Positions 26,539 through 35,742 of a stretch of 49,008 bases of DNA are shown piece by piece. A program made the translations under genes and the position numbers. The DNA comes from an uncultured Eubacteriales bacterium. Its GTDB lineage: Bacteria > Bacillota > Clostridia > Monoglobales > Monoglobaceae. The stretch's first letter is position 1, and each line of letters opens with the position of its first letter. The stretch lies in the NCBI GenBank assembly GCA_900545865.1, contig URAN01000018.1, positions 1 through 49,008 of the forward strand. The letters are read 5' to 3'. The notes beneath the pieces were generated by a model. That model saw nothing but the letters and a program-made list of their open reading frames with translations, was not told the origin of the DNA and ran no database searches.

Positions 26539-27138
26539 CTATTTCATGACCTTCATACAAAAATCGCAGCGGTCATCACCTCGCCCCAGTGTTTTCGTCC
26601 GATGCCACACAAGATTCGGGTGGAGTCCGTCATATGTGATATCGTCGCTGTCACAGAAGCACCGGCATAGCTCGGGGCAGCCGTAGCGCACACATTCATC
26701 GTGATATGGGCATCTCGTCATATCAATGCGCCATACACCGCCGGTCGTCCGGATTTCATTTGCCTCAAAGCCCGCCGAGTTTCCAAAGAATTTTGGCGTC
26801 TGCTTGGCGAAGATACCCGGTACCTTTTTATATAATCCCGGGATGCGCATCAACCGCAGAAAGGTCTTTTTCAGACGGTATGCCCGTTCTTCCACATATC
26901 CGTGAACAGCATTAAGAGCTTCGTCCTTCGGCATAACGGTCTGAAGGGTCTCATAGATTGCGATGCCCGGCATGATCTGACTTTCGAGGTGTCGCAGCCT
27001 TTCCTCGCTCGCTCCGGCATGTTCCGAGCGCAGCTCACTCAACCTCTTTTCAAAAGCAGAATTCAGCACGGCTTCCCGTTCCGGAAATCTTTCACGTACC
27101 GTTTTTCGGCACGCTTTTGTAAGATAGCTTTCCTTCAT
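26539..27138 (-). CDS. ATC-hydrolase-family protein, paralogue B
   Basis: This is a 199-residue member of the L-2-amino-thiazoline-4-carboxylic acid hydrolase family. It has an N-terminal helical half and a C-terminal core with TRCPYHDEC (Cys143), CPELCRCFCD (Cys154-Cys162) and LGRGDDRCDF (Cys191, Asp192). It has more cysteines than its paralogues. The start follows GGGAGG, 15 bases after the stop of paralogue C. Chemistry is unproven; the Cys/Asp pattern fits nucleophilic hydrolysis or metal binding. Confidence 0.75.
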   Translation of the reverse strand: MKESYLTKACRKTVRERFPEREAVLNSAFEKRLSELRSEHAGASEERLRHLESQIMPGIAIYETLQTVMPKDEALNAVHGYVEERAYRLKKTFLRLMRIPGLYKKVPGIFAKQTPKFFGNSAGFEANEIRTTGGVWRIDMTRCPYHDECVRYGCPELCRCFCDSDDITYDGLHPNLVWHRTKTLGRGDDRCDFCMKVMK

Positions 27139-27153
27139 AACTTTTCCTCCCGC

Positions 27154-27789
27154 TTAAAGCATCTTTTTCTTATAACCGCAGTCGCAGTACGCCCCGCCGG
27201 AGGCAATCGTGTACTTTCGCACAAAATCTGATACACTGCCGGCTTCGCTCATCGTGTAGTCAAGGCGGCACAGTGCCGGGGTTAGGTCATAAAGTCCCAG
27301 ATTTTGCATCAACACGCAGATGCCGCATTTGGTGAACCGACATTCGTAGCCGCTGCCGTCCGGGTATTCGAAAAAGTCCATATTCCATGAGTAGGGATTT
27401 CGGTCGGCAGCTCTCAAGTTGGCTGTCACTTTCATATCGGCAATGTCCTTTTCAGTGAATTTCTTCTTGCCGCTCATTCGGCAAAACCATTTCATCGGTT
27501 TTGTCATCATAGCTTTTGCATAATACTCTGTCAGCTGCTCCACATCCGGATGCTCCGGCATAGAGAGGATGAACGCACCGATCATCGCACAGTTGACAAG
27601 ATTTGCTTTGAAACGGTCACCCTTTTCAAATTCCGGCAGTTCACATATAATTTCCTTGTATTTCGTTTTTGCTTTTTTCGTGATAGTTTTTGCAGTGTCA
27701 GTATCATAACCGAACACCTCTGTAAGCTGTTTTCTGAAGGACTTCGTAAACAACGTCCACATACCGAAAGGCATTCCGAAATATGTCAC
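27154..27789 (-). CDS. ATC-hydrolase-family protein, paralogue C
   Basis: This 211-residue protein has the family core TKCGICVLMQ, ALCRLDY and IASGGAYCDCGYKKK. GTG 27789 is preferred over the TTG at 27804: GGAGGG lies seven bases before it, and GTG overlaps the TGA of the upstream hydrolase gene as GTGA, a common translational-coupling arrangement. Paralogue B follows after 15 bases. Four divergent copies of one family in a single array suggest different substrates or sequential steps rather than dosage. Confidence 0.75.
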   Translation of the reverse strand: MTYFGMPFGMWTLFTKSFRKQLTEVFGYDTDTAKTITKKAKTKYKEIICELPEFEKGDRFKANLVNCAMIGAFILSMPEHPDVEQLTEYYAKAMMTKPMKWFCRMSGKKKFTEKDIADMKVTANLRAADRNPYSWNMDFFEYPDGSGYECRFTKCGICVLMQNLGLYDLTPALCRLDYTMSEAGSVSDFVRKYTIASGGAYCDCGYKKKML

Positions 27790-28718
27790 TTTTTGTCCCT
27801 CCAATCACATATAATGCGGGTCATGCGGCGGTCAATGTCAATGCGAGCTGCTTTGCACTCCTCGGGATATTTTTTTGCAGCGCTGAACGCCAGCTTGACG
27901 AACAGTGCCGAGCCAACGGGCAGCATGGTCTTGAGCATACCGTCGGGGAAAACAAAGTGCGTGCAGTGCTCATACACGATCGCCTCGACTTCGCAGGTGT
28001 GCAGTTTCTCCGCAAGGCGTTTCTCAGTGCGGTGGATGTATTTTGCGGCATCCCAAAGTGCGTCATCCTCTGCGCCGACAAGAAACAGCTTGCCGCGTAT
28101 ATTCTCGACCTTTATAAATTCCTCCTCGGTTATCGGGTGCGCCGATTCGGAGTCGTCAAACAGCTTGCGCGAGGCTATCATATTGCCGGTGCGTTTGGAC
28201 TCCTCAGAGATTGTGTGCCAATAGTCGGGGTGCTTATAGCAAAACGGCATGTAGGGCAGGGGCTTGCCCCTGTAGGAGAAGAGCGATTCGCCCTCGACTG
28301 GCCATTCCTTGCAGCCGTCCTTTTTGCCCTGCATGAACCCCTGCCACACAAAGTCGCTCGGCGTCATTGCGACGGTTAGAGAGATATCACCGAATATTGA
28401 AGCCGCCGTCAGGGCGAGAGTGCCGGTGGTTGAGGCCCCGGCAATGCCTATCTTTGTGTTGTTGTGTGATTTGAGCCATGCTATCGCTTTTTCGATGCGC
28501 TCAATCGGATAGTTGTGATGACCATAGTCCTTTTTCCCGGGTGACATGGTCATCACATTCACGCCGAGGCGAAGCAGCCACTTCACCGCAGAGCGCGCCA
28601 TATAATCCTCAGGGTCGTCGCCGAGCATGGCGATGACGGTGCAGCCCGAGCCACCCCTGTACTCCCAATATGCGCCGTAAAATCCGTCACTTTCAACATC
28701 AAAATAAATGTGTTTCAT
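27786..28718 (-). CDS. Alpha/beta hydrolase, BAAT C-terminal / acyl-CoA thioesterase-like
   Basis: This is a 310-residue cytoplasmic hydrolase. The nucleophile elbow is GIAGASTTG (Ser96), an acid lies in VGAEDDALWDA, and the His is in EHCTHFVFP, the order and spacing of BAAT-C type hydrolases. Members hydrolyse or transfer acyl groups from thioesters. The start at ATG 28718 follows GAAAGGGG; the TTG at 28736 is a weaker alternative that would overlap the upstream gene. Its stop overlaps the start of ATC-hydrolase paralogue C. In this cluster it could release or transfer an acyl group from the modified product (inference). Confidence 0.75.
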   Translation of the reverse strand: MKHIYFDVESDGFYGAYWEYRGGSGCTVIAMLGDDPEDYMARSAVKWLLRLGVNVMTMSPGKKDYGHHNYPIERIEKAIAWLKSHNNTKIGIAGASTTGTLALTAASIFGDISLTVAMTPSDFVWQGFMQGKKDGCKEWPVEGESLFSYRGKPLPYMPFCYKHPDYWHTISEESKRTGNMIASRKLFDDSESAHPITEEEFIKVENIRGKLFLVGAEDDALWDAAKYIHRTEKRLAEKLHTCEVEAIVYEHCTHFVFPDGMLKTMLPVGSALFVKLAFSAAKKYPEECKAARIDIDRRMTRIICDWRDKK

Positions 28719-28732
28719 TAAAAATACCCCTT

Positions 28733-29563
28733 TCAAAAGTCAAGCCTTACAATCTGCATTTTCATCATTTTATCGCCGACTTTAGCAAGGAAACGGAAAA
28801 AGCCGCTGACGGACGGGTCACGAAGGTCATTGTAGCCCAGCATATAGCCGCGGCTCGTGACTTGCAAGCGGTTGTCCCACAAGGAAAGCTCATTTTTCGC
28901 GTCCGAAACGGCGAAATATGCACACACATCCTTGATTTTCGCACTCTTGAGCCATGTCTTTGCAATCATCTTCACCGCTGTACGGTTCGCCGCATCAAAT
29001 ACCAACACACCGCCGTGGAAAGCGTCCGCCATTGCTTGCACAAGCGCTTTGACTTGCTCGGTCAAAAAGTAGTAGAACACGCCGGAGGCGAAGAATATCG
29101 CACCGCCGGAAGCGTCGATTTTTTCAAACCATTCGGTATTATTCAAATCGCAGGGGATGTTTTCCTCACGCTCATCGGCGGGCAAAAGCTCGTTACGCAC
29201 GGCTATGACATCGGGAAAATCCAGATTGTATATTTTACAGCTGCCGTTGTCGCAGGCTCGCCCGGTGCTGTCCAGCCCACAACCCAAATTGACTACTGCG
29301 GCTTTTGGGTGATCTTTCAGATAGTCCATTACTTCCCATGCCAAATCGTTCTGCCTCATAGCAACCTCCAGTGCACCGAAACGCTGCATCAGACTGCGGG
29401 AGTTTTTCTCTGCCACAGAAAAGTCGTAGTCAATTTCATTAATTAAGCGAACCGCCGTTTCATCCCGATAGATGTTCGGGTACAGCTCCGAGCACAGCTT
29501 CCGGGAATAAAGCGGAATGATAAGCGTTTCCTGTACAGTGTTTTTCTCGATTTTGTATTTCAT
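28733..29563 (-). CDS. LCM/PPM-family SAM-dependent methyltransferase
   Basis: This 276-residue protein belongs to the leucine carboxyl methyltransferase-like group that methylates carboxyl groups, often on secondary metabolites in bacteria. AVVNLGCGLDSTGRAC is the family's SAM motif. It is followed by YNLDFPDVIAVRNELLP and later FFASGVFYYF, with a SRGYMLGYNDLRD segment near the C-terminus. It differs from the other methyltransferases in the cluster, which are UbiE-like. It lies 14 bases before the alpha/beta hydrolase start. Target unknown. Confidence 0.85.
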   Translation of the reverse strand: MKYKIEKNTVQETLIIPLYSRKLCSELYPNIYRDETAVRLINEIDYDFSVAEKNSRSLMQRFGALEVAMRQNDLAWEVMDYLKDHPKAAVVNLGCGLDSTGRACDNGSCKIYNLDFPDVIAVRNELLPADEREENIPCDLNNTEWFEKIDASGGAIFFASGVFYYFLTEQVKALVQAMADAFHGGVLVFDAANRTAVKMIAKTWLKSAKIKDVCAYFAVSDAKNELSLWDNRLQVTSRGYMLGYNDLRDPSVSGFFRFLAKVGDKMMKMQIVRLDF

Positions 29564-29599
29564 AATTATTCTTCACTCCTGTTTTGTGCTCCGCTTTGC

Positions 29600-30376
29600 C
29601 TATCCCAAAGCTACATCTAACACCATCATAATACCGAATCCCGCCGCAAAGAAAATCGTTCCTATGTTAGAGTGCTTTCCCTGCGACATTTCGGGAATCA
29701 GCTCCTCCACCACAACATAGAGCATGGCGCCTGCGGCAAAGCTTAGAAAATACGGCAGCAACGGTATCACGAGCTGCGCTGCAAGAAGTGTCAGCACTGC
29801 GCCGATAGGCTCGACAGCACCGGAAAACACACCGCCCAAAAACGCCTTGCCCTTGCTTTCTCCCTCCGCTCGGAGCGGCATAGATATGATTGCCCCTTCC
29901 GGAAAGTTCTGAATGGCAATGCCGATGGATAAGACAAGCGCACTCGCTGCCGTGATTTGTGCGTTTCCTGCAAGGAACCCTGCGTACATCACTCCCACCG
30001 CCATTCCTTCGGGAATGTTATGTAATGTCACCGCCAGTACCATCATGGCAGTGCGCCCAAGCTTGCTTTTAGGACCCTCCGCTTGCTCACTCCCGACATG
30101 AAGATGAGGAATCAGACGGTCGAGCATGAGCAAAAACAGCACGCCGACCCAAAATCCGATTAATGCAGGGAGAAAGGATAGCTTGCCCAAATTTTCCGAT
30201 TGCTCGATTGCCGGGATAATCAGACTCCAAATAGATGCCGCAACCATCACTCCGGCGGCAAAGCCGGCAAGCGCACGCTGCACCGAAACACCGAGTGATT
30301 TTCTCATAAAGAATACACCGGCTGAACCGAGCGTTGTGCCGAGGAAAGGAATCAATATTCCGAGAAATATTTGCAT
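29600..30376 (-). CDS. ZIP-family divalent metal transporter
   Basis: This 258-residue membrane protein has about eight helices. The two signature metal-binding helices are present: HNIPEGMAVGV (about residue 118) and QNFPEGAIISMPL (about 155). A short histidine-containing loop (PHLHVG) lies between helices 3 and 4. ZIP proteins import zinc or related ions into the cytoplasm. In this array it could supply metal to the MBL-fold or ATC-family enzymes, though it may be unrelated cargo. The start is preceded by AAGGCGGTGTG. Confidence 0.92.
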   Translation of the reverse strand: MQIFLGILIPFLGTTLGSAGVFFMRKSLGVSVQRALAGFAAGVMVAASIWSLIIPAIEQSENLGKLSFLPALIGFWVGVLFLLMLDRLIPHLHVGSEQAEGPKSKLGRTAMMVLAVTLHNIPEGMAVGVMYAGFLAGNAQITAASALVLSIGIAIQNFPEGAIISMPLRAEGESKGKAFLGGVFSGAVEPIGAVLTLLAAQLVIPLLPYFLSFAAGAMLYVVVEELIPEMSQGKHSNIGTIFFAAGFGIMMVLDVALG

Positions 30377-30403
30377 TTGTCACACCGCCTTTTTGTTAAG
30401 TTG

Positions 30404-31105
30404 TTATTTATTTCTTCGACAGCCGCGCTCATCTCGGTATTCGGGATGTTCCTTTAAATACGGGTCTTTATCACCGCAGATGGTATAGTCGCATCGGCAG
30501 CCGTCCACGCAGGTGGTCGTCCGTACCAGCCTTGCATGAAGCAGCTCCATAGACGCAAAGTCCACATTGCACAGGGCGGGCATAATATCCGTAAGACCGT
30601 GCCTGATAGCAAATTCCGCTGCAGGGCACGCCGTAAATTCATAATAGATAGGCTTACCGTTTTCATAAGGCGCAACCGTCATCTCGTAATCGTGCCATTT
30701 GTCGCAGCTGCGTTTCGCCCGCAAAAACGCTCTGTACATCAGCTTCCTCCAGAACGGTTTATTGCAGTTCACGAACCTTAGCTTGCGAAAAGACGGCAGA
30801 ATCAAGTTTTCCTCCATCTCTTCGATTTCCGGGAACGATGAAACCTCTTTGCAGACCGTATAATAACTCATAATGGCGATACAGTCATAGGTGCCGCCTG
30901 TACCGTTGTGGAAGTTCTTTTTACCGCCCAAATCGGTGCGCCAGTCGGATAGAAAGTCCGCATATTGCCGCTGCACACTTCCCCATACGGCCTCCTGTTC
31001 TGCCGCAGGATAGTGAAGGGCGATTTTCGCACGTATCTCTTTCTTGCATGTCTTGGAATACAGTACGTGGACTTTGCGGTCGAATTGCAGTTTACTGTCT
31101 TTCAT
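30404..31105 (-). CDS. ATC-hydrolase-family protein, paralogue D
   Basis: This 233-residue member has the same core: TACPAAEFA, ALCNVDF and TTCVDGCRCDY. It is longer at the C-terminus, ending in a charged, basic tail (DERGCRRNK). It is separated from the other three copies by the ZIP, LCM and hydrolase genes. AGTGAGGATAAAG precedes the start. The invariant points shared by A-D are one Cys after a Thr-x, an LC-x-x-D motif and a final Gly-x-x-Cys-Asp. Confidence 0.72.
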   Translation of the reverse strand: MKDSKLQFDRKVHVLYSKTCKKEIRAKIALHYPAAEQEAVWGSVQRQYADFLSDWRTDLGGKKNFHNGTGGTYDCIAIMSYYTVCKEVSSFPEIEEMEENLILPSFRKLRFVNCNKPFWRKLMYRAFLRAKRSCDKWHDYEMTVAPYENGKPIYYEFTACPAAEFAIRHGLTDIMPALCNVDFASMELLHARLVRTTTCVDGCRCDYTICGDKDPYLKEHPEYRDERGCRRNK

Positions 31106-31132
31106 CTATTTTTCTTTATCCTCACTTTCTGC

Positions 31133-31840
31133 TTACTTGAACGAGTCCGATTTCGGTTTCACCTCTTTCCGGCAGACAAACCAGGCAATACCCTTCACGG
31201 TTCCAAGCGTTACGGCTGTGTACATTTTCTCCAGCCGATTTTTCAAGCCTAAAGCCGTCTCATATGGCGGCGTAAAAAACCCCGCCTTTTCGTAAATGTG
31301 ACGGACGAACCAATCCGTCCGCTTATGCTCTCCCGCTACATAAAAACAGCCGCAGAATGTTCCGCCGGGTCTCAAAACCCGAAAAACTTCCCGGTAAGCG
31401 GCATCCTTATTCGGGAAAGCGTGAAAGCCGTTCAGCGACAAAACGATGTCAAAGGTGCTGTCCGCATAGGTGAGAGCGCCCACATCTCCTTGCCGGAAGG
31501 TTACATTTTTCAGAGTCAGTCGGTTTGCCTTTTCCTGTGCTTGCCCCATCATATCGGGCGAATAATCAAGGCAGGTAATGTCTGCCGCAGGCATAGTCTT
31601 ATAAACCGGCATGGTAAGAATGCCCGTTCCGACAGGCACCTCAAGCAGCTTACCCGAGAAATCTTCAGGGATACCCGACAGCGCCTTTTCAAGATAATTG
31701 TCACATTCCGCTTTGTTCATACCCCACACCAGGCGGCACACTGCTTTTCCGCTCAGAGTGGAGCAGGTTATCATACCGTCATAAAAATTATTGCCACCCG
31801 TTATTCGGTACGCACTGCGAATGGCGTCCTTTCGTTCCAT
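31133..31840 (-). CDS. Class I SAM-dependent methyltransferase (UbiE-like)
   Basis: This 235-residue soluble enzyme has motif I LLEVPVGTGILT (about residue 65), then CLDYSPDMM, FRQGDVGALTYADSTFDIVLSLNGFHAF and RVLRPGGTFCGCFYV, the usual UbiE-like series. Motif I has Val-Pro instead of the common Gly-Cys/Ala. ATG 31840 is preferred over ATG 31846 because GGAGG would be only one base from the latter. It lies 24 bases downstream of the MBL-fold gene. Substrate unknown. Confidence 0.85.
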   Translation of the reverse strand: MERKDAIRSAYRITGGNNFYDGMITCSTLSGKAVCRLVWGMNKAECDNYLEKALSGIPEDFSGKLLEVPVGTGILTMPVYKTMPAADITCLDYSPDMMGQAQEKANRLTLKNVTFRQGDVGALTYADSTFDIVLSLNGFHAFPNKDAAYREVFRVLRPGGTFCGCFYVAGEHKRTDWFVRHIYEKAGFFTPPYETALGLKNRLEKMYTAVTLGTVKGIAWFVCRKEVKPKSDSFK

Positions 31841-31864
31841 ATTCATTCCTCCGAATCATTGTTT

Positions 31865-32737
31865 TTACTCTTGTATTCCCATATATCCTTCTAAATACCC
31901 GCTTTTTGCTTTTTCTTCGGTATCATCAGATTCGTCATAGGCATCATATGGGGCTTTGGGATCATGGACTTTTTTTCTGAAAGGGGAGCAAAGCTCATTC
32001 TTGTGTGCAAAAGCGAAATCTATATTGTCCGTCCAGCCTGTGTGCCCTGTAATAAACATCGGATGCAGATTGCGTTCTCGCAGCTTTTTCTCCAGTGTTG
32101 CCAAGGATTTCACCGCAAGGTTGTTGTCTTCCGCCAGTGCGGAAATAAAGCTATATCCACCGTCAGCACCGAACCAGATAGTGTCGCCGGTAAACAGATA
32201 TTTGTCATCGATGAGATACACCATATGTCCCCAGGTATGACCGGGAACGAGGAAACATTCGATTTTTATGCCGTCAATGTCGATTATCTCTCCGTCCGAA
32301 AGCAACACTTTTTCGTTTTTGATCGTGGCCTGAGGCAGCTTATAAAGATGATAGATGACCTTGCGGCGTACCTCACCGGTCAGATAGCGGTTTTCAATTT
32401 CACCGATGTAAAGCTTTGCATTCTTAAACAATCCCGGACTGTCGGCTTCAACCGCACCTATATGGTCGGTATCCTGATGAGTGATAAGTATATGGCGTAT
32501 AGACTTTGGGTCAATCCCGAGCCGGTTCATTTTTTCTTCCAATCTGTCATAGTTGTAGCCTGCGTCAATCATAATGGTTGTGTTGCCCTTGCAGTAGAAG
32601 AAGATGTTTGCAACCCACTCACGTACACAGGCAACATTCTCATCAATCCGACCGGTGTTCAGGGGTTTGAAAATCTCTTTGCCCCGGTACATCCTGCTCA
32701 TTGCCTTTCTTTGAAATTCCGTTGCCCGTTTGGACAT
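31865..32737 (-). CDS. MBL-fold metallo-hydrolase with HxDxDH active site
   Basis: This 290-residue protein of the metallo-beta-lactamase fold has THQDTDH (residues 86-92) as its metal motif, so the second His of canonical HxHxDH is Asp. VPGHTWGHMVYL and LFTGDTIWFGADGG supply later ligands. The substitution occurs in some MBL subgroups and would alter the first metal site. The fold hydrolyses esters, thioesters, lactones or phosphodiesters; no specific substrate can be named. The start follows AAGGAGG. It lies in the middle of the methyltransferase run. Confidence 0.85.
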   Translation of the reverse strand: MSKRATEFQRKAMSRMYRGKEIFKPLNTGRIDENVACVREWVANIFFYCKGNTTIMIDAGYNYDRLEEKMNRLGIDPKSIRHILITHQDTDHIGAVEADSPGLFKNAKLYIGEIENRYLTGEVRRKVIYHLYKLPQATIKNEKVLLSDGEIIDIDGIKIECFLVPGHTWGHMVYLIDDKYLFTGDTIWFGADGGYSFISALAEDNNLAVKSLATLEKKLRERNLHPMFITGHTGWTDNIDFAFAHKNELCSPFRKKVHDPKAPYDAYDESDDTEEKAKSGYLEGYMGIQE

Positions 32738-32749
32738 AGCGATTCCTCC

Positions 32750-33358
32750 TTATTTTTTTGCCGCAACGCACAGCCAACCCATCTTATTTTTGTATGCCTG
32801 CACATCGTGAAAGTCTGCCTGCTCCAGATACGCTTTCAGCTCGGTGTCCTTATAGATTGTCATGCCGGTGATGATTTTAGTCCATTTCTCGTCTTTATCC
32901 ATATCGCCGTTGCTTTCGTTGCAGATAAAAAATGTCCCTCCGGGCTTCAGCACACGCCAAACCTCTCGAAAGCACTGCGGCAAATCCTGCCAGAAATAGA
33001 CGGTTTCAAACGCTGTGACCGTATCGAAACGGTTATCAGCAAAAATCATATCCGCCACACTGCCATGCAAAATTTTACAGTGCCCATTGGCAACGGCTTC
33101 TTTATTGACTTTTTTTGATTTTTCCACACTGACGGCCGAATAATCAATACCGTTTACGATGCCTGCCGGGCATTTTTTCAGCAATCTTTTTATGTTTGCA
33201 CCTCCGCCGCAGCCGCAGTCCAGCACTTTTGCGTCCGGAGAAAGCTTCAAAAACCGAAGCCCCCACCGTGCGACAAAACTATGCCCGATGTTCATCATAA
33301 CAACCATAATTTTTCCACCTAGTCCCGCAGGCTTGCGTGTGTTTTCAAAAAATGACAT
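32750..33358 (-). CDS. Class I SAM-dependent methyltransferase
   Basis: This 202-residue protein has motif I VLDCGCGGGANIKRLL (about residue 45), GIDYSAVSVEKS, FADNRFDTVTAFETVYFW and RVLKPGGTFFICNE. A short N-terminal segment with MVVMMNIGHS precedes the fold. Its ATG lies inside the end of the preceding gene (14-base overlap) with GGAGGTG as ribosome binding site, so the two are probably translated together. Substrate unknown. Confidence 0.85.
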   Translation of the reverse strand: MSFFENTRKPAGLGGKIMVVMMNIGHSFVARWGLRFLKLSPDAKVLDCGCGGGANIKRLLKKCPAGIVNGIDYSAVSVEKSKKVNKEAVANGHCKILHGSVADMIFADNRFDTVTAFETVYFWQDLPQCFREVWRVLKPGGTFFICNESNGDMDKDEKWTKIITGMTIYKDTELKAYLEQADFHDVQAYKNKMGWLCVAAKK

Positions 33359-33971
33359 CTTGTTGCACCTCCGATTTCATACATTCCGCATATGTCAAGG
33401 GAAAGGACGCTTTCAGTACGGCACTTTTCCGCACTCTCCAGCCGTTTTCACGCAAGAAGTTTAAGTATTCCTCACTCGTCCACTTGCTGCGGAGAGGGAA
33501 GCCCGCCGACTTCATGAAAAAGGCTTTGACCTTACCTGAAAATGAATTTTCAGCATGGGTGAAGGTCGGCGCAATCAATACTCCGTTGTCCTTCAGCACC
33601 CGATGTATCTCGGCAAGAGCTTTTTCCGGCTGCGGCACGATGTGCAATGCGTTGGAAACGATTATAACATCAAATGACTTGTCAGAATACGGCAGGCAGA
33701 ACATATCCAGTACCGAAAAATGCAGTTTTGCGGAGCGGCTGCTTCGCTTTGCCTCTCTGATCATTTCTTCCGAGGAGTCTGTTGCTTCAATGTGCTTTGC
33801 AGCGCCTGCGATATTTTTTGCGATAAGTCCCGTTCCCGTTGCAAGCTCCAGAACCGTCCTGCCCTTAACAACAGGCCGAATCAGTTCATACATCTTTTCG
33901 TATGCCGCTCGGTCTTTGCGCATAAATCTGTCATACAGACCGGCATTTCTGTCCCAAAAATTCTTTTTCAT
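33345..33971 (-). CDS. Class I SAM-dependent methyltransferase
   Basis: This 208-residue protein begins with MKKNFWDRNAGLYDRFM, a typical start for this group. Motif I is VLELATGTGLIAKNI (about residue 40), followed by ATDSSEEMI, LPYSDKSFDVIIVSNALHI and RVLKDNGVLIAPTF. It resembles phospholipid- or quinone-type methyltransferases. The gene lies 40 bases downstream of the ABC exporter pair and overlaps the next methyltransferase gene. Function in the cluster is inferred only from position. Confidence 0.85.
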   Translation of the reverse strand: MKKNFWDRNAGLYDRFMRKDRAAYEKMYELIRPVVKGRTVLELATGTGLIAKNIAGAAKHIEATDSSEEMIREAKRSSRSAKLHFSVLDMFCLPYSDKSFDVIIVSNALHIVPQPEKALAEIHRVLKDNGVLIAPTFTHAENSFSGKVKAFFMKSAGFPLRSKWTSEEYLNFLRENGWRVRKSAVLKASFPLTYAECMKSEVQQDVIF

Positions 33972-34011
33972 ACTGTTTCACTCCTTAAAAACCGTATCTT
34001 CCGGCCGTCAA

Positions 34012-35739
34012 TCACACCGTCCAGCTTTGTCCCGTAAGTTGAAGGTCGGACATTCTTTTAAATATTCCGTTTTTGTGAAGGAGCTCATTGGGGGAGCCTT
34101 GTTCCGCAACAACACCGTCCGACAAAACGACGATTTTATCCGCTCCGGCAACCGTTCTCATTCGGTGTGCGATAACAAGAACCGTTTTATTTTTTATAAG
34201 CCTTGAAAGCGCAGTCTGTATTGCCGTTTCATTTTCAACATCAAGACTTGCCGTTGCTTCATCCAAAAGTATAATCGGAGCATCCTTAAGAAAAGCTCTT
34301 GCAATGGAAATTCTCTGGCGTTCGCCGCCTGACAGCTCACAGCCGTTTTCGCCGATGTTCGTATTCCATTTGTCGGGAAGCTTTTCGGCAAATTCATCGC
34401 AGTTTGCAAGGCGTGCCGCCGCCAAAACCTCCTCATCGGTCGCTCCTTTTCTTCCGAGCCTGATATTTTCCATAATCGTATTATCAAACAGCGTAACATC
34501 CTGAAACACAATGGAATAAAGCGTCATAAGAGTTTCGGGATCAATCTTTGAAATATCCGCTCCGCCGACAGTGATTTTTCCCTTTTGATTATCCCAAAAC
34601 CGTACCGCAAGCCGGGACACGGTCGTTTTTCCGCCGCCGGAGGGACCGACAAGTGCGGTCACCTCGCCCTGCTTTGCCGTAAAGGACACATCCTTAAGTA
34701 CTGTTTCGCCGCTGTTGTATGAAAACCCCACATGGTCAAAGACAATATCACAGCCGTTGTTTGTGAGCGTACCACTCCCTGTCTGAACGGGGTAATCGAG
34801 AATTTCGTTCATTCTCGCAACGTTCGTGCGCATCGCAATGATTGCCGCAAGATTCAAAAGCGAGCCCTGCATCGGGTCGTAGAGCCTTGACGCCACAAGC
34901 AAAAACATAAAAAACGTAAGCACATTGAGATTTCCTTTTGTAAGCAGAACCGAGCCGGTAAGCGCAACCGAAGCAATACCGAGTTTGAGTATCATACTTG
35001 CGCCCGTTACAAATATTGCGGTGGTAATCTCTGTTTTTATGTTCTGGCTCTCTACCCTGCGAATTTTCTTTTTCAAAAGCCTGAGGTAGTTCCCCTCGGC
35101 ATTGTTTGCCTTTAAGTCGCGCACCGACTCGATATATTCCTGTATCCCGTCCGCACAAGCCATTTTTACCGCCATATTTTTCAATTGCGCTCTGTCCTGA
35201 ACCTTATAGCTCAGAAGCACTGTCAGTACGGAAACGGGGATTACCCAAAGTGCGGACAACGCCATACGCCAATCAAACACGAACATTCCCGCCGAAATAA
35301 TCACCGTGGAGATAATCGAACCGAACAAGCCGGGAATAAAGTGAGAGGAACTTTGTTCAATTACCTGGCAATCTGCCATAATGGTGCTCGTAAGATCGGC
35401 AAGATCTTTTTTACCAAAGAATGAAAGCGGCAGTCTGCGTAATCTTTCGGCAAGGCTCAACCGTCTTTTTCCGCTTTCTTCGTATGTTGTAAAATAAGTG
35501 TTGTTATATTGAAACCATGTTGTAAGAAGTATCAGTCCGATGCAAACAACCGATCCTGCTGTGTAAAATGCGATTCTGTCGCCGATAGCGCCGCCGAGCA
35601 TATCCGCAACAATATAATATAGCAAGGCGGCAGGCAGCATAAACGCTATATTTTGAAATACGCAGGCGATGATTCCTTTAACAAGTCCCTTGGCGCCGTC
35701 TTTTGATGACGCTGTTGCTCTTTGTATCAGCTTTATCAT
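34012..35739 (-). CDS. ABC exporter half-transporter (second subunit)
   Basis: This 575-residue protein fuses a six-helix membrane domain (about residues 15-310) to an ATPase domain. Walker A is GPSGGGKTT (near 363), the signature is LSGGERQRISIARA, Walker B is IILLDEATASLD, and the H-loop is VIAHRMRTV. All catalytic residues appear present. The gene starts three bases after the stop of the other half-transporter, so they surely form a heterodimer. In this setting it probably exports the product made or altered by the methyltransferases and hydrolases; siderophore- or drug-type transport are alternatives. Confidence 0.92.
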   Translation of the reverse strand: MIKLIQRATASSKDGAKGLVKGIIACVFQNIAFMLPAALLYYIVADMLGGAIGDRIAFYTAGSVVCIGLILLTTWFQYNNTYFTTYEESGKRRLSLAERLRRLPLSFFGKKDLADLTSTIMADCQVIEQSSSHFIPGLFGSIISTVIISAGMFVFDWRMALSALWVIPVSVLTVLLSYKVQDRAQLKNMAVKMACADGIQEYIESVRDLKANNAEGNYLRLLKKKIRRVESQNIKTEITTAIFVTGASMILKLGIASVALTGSVLLTKGNLNVLTFFMFLLVASRLYDPMQGSLLNLAAIIAMRTNVARMNEILDYPVQTGSGTLTNNGCDIVFDHVGFSYNSGETVLKDVSFTAKQGEVTALVGPSGGGKTTVSRLAVRFWDNQKGKITVGGADISKIDPETLMTLYSIVFQDVTLFDNTIMENIRLGRKGATDEEVLAAARLANCDEFAEKLPDKWNTNIGENGCELSGGERQRISIARAFLKDAPIILLDEATASLDVENETAIQTALSRLIKNKTVLVIAHRMRTVAGADKIVVLSDGVVAEQGSPNELLHKNGIFKRMSDLQLTGQSWTV

Positions 35740-35742
35740 AAT

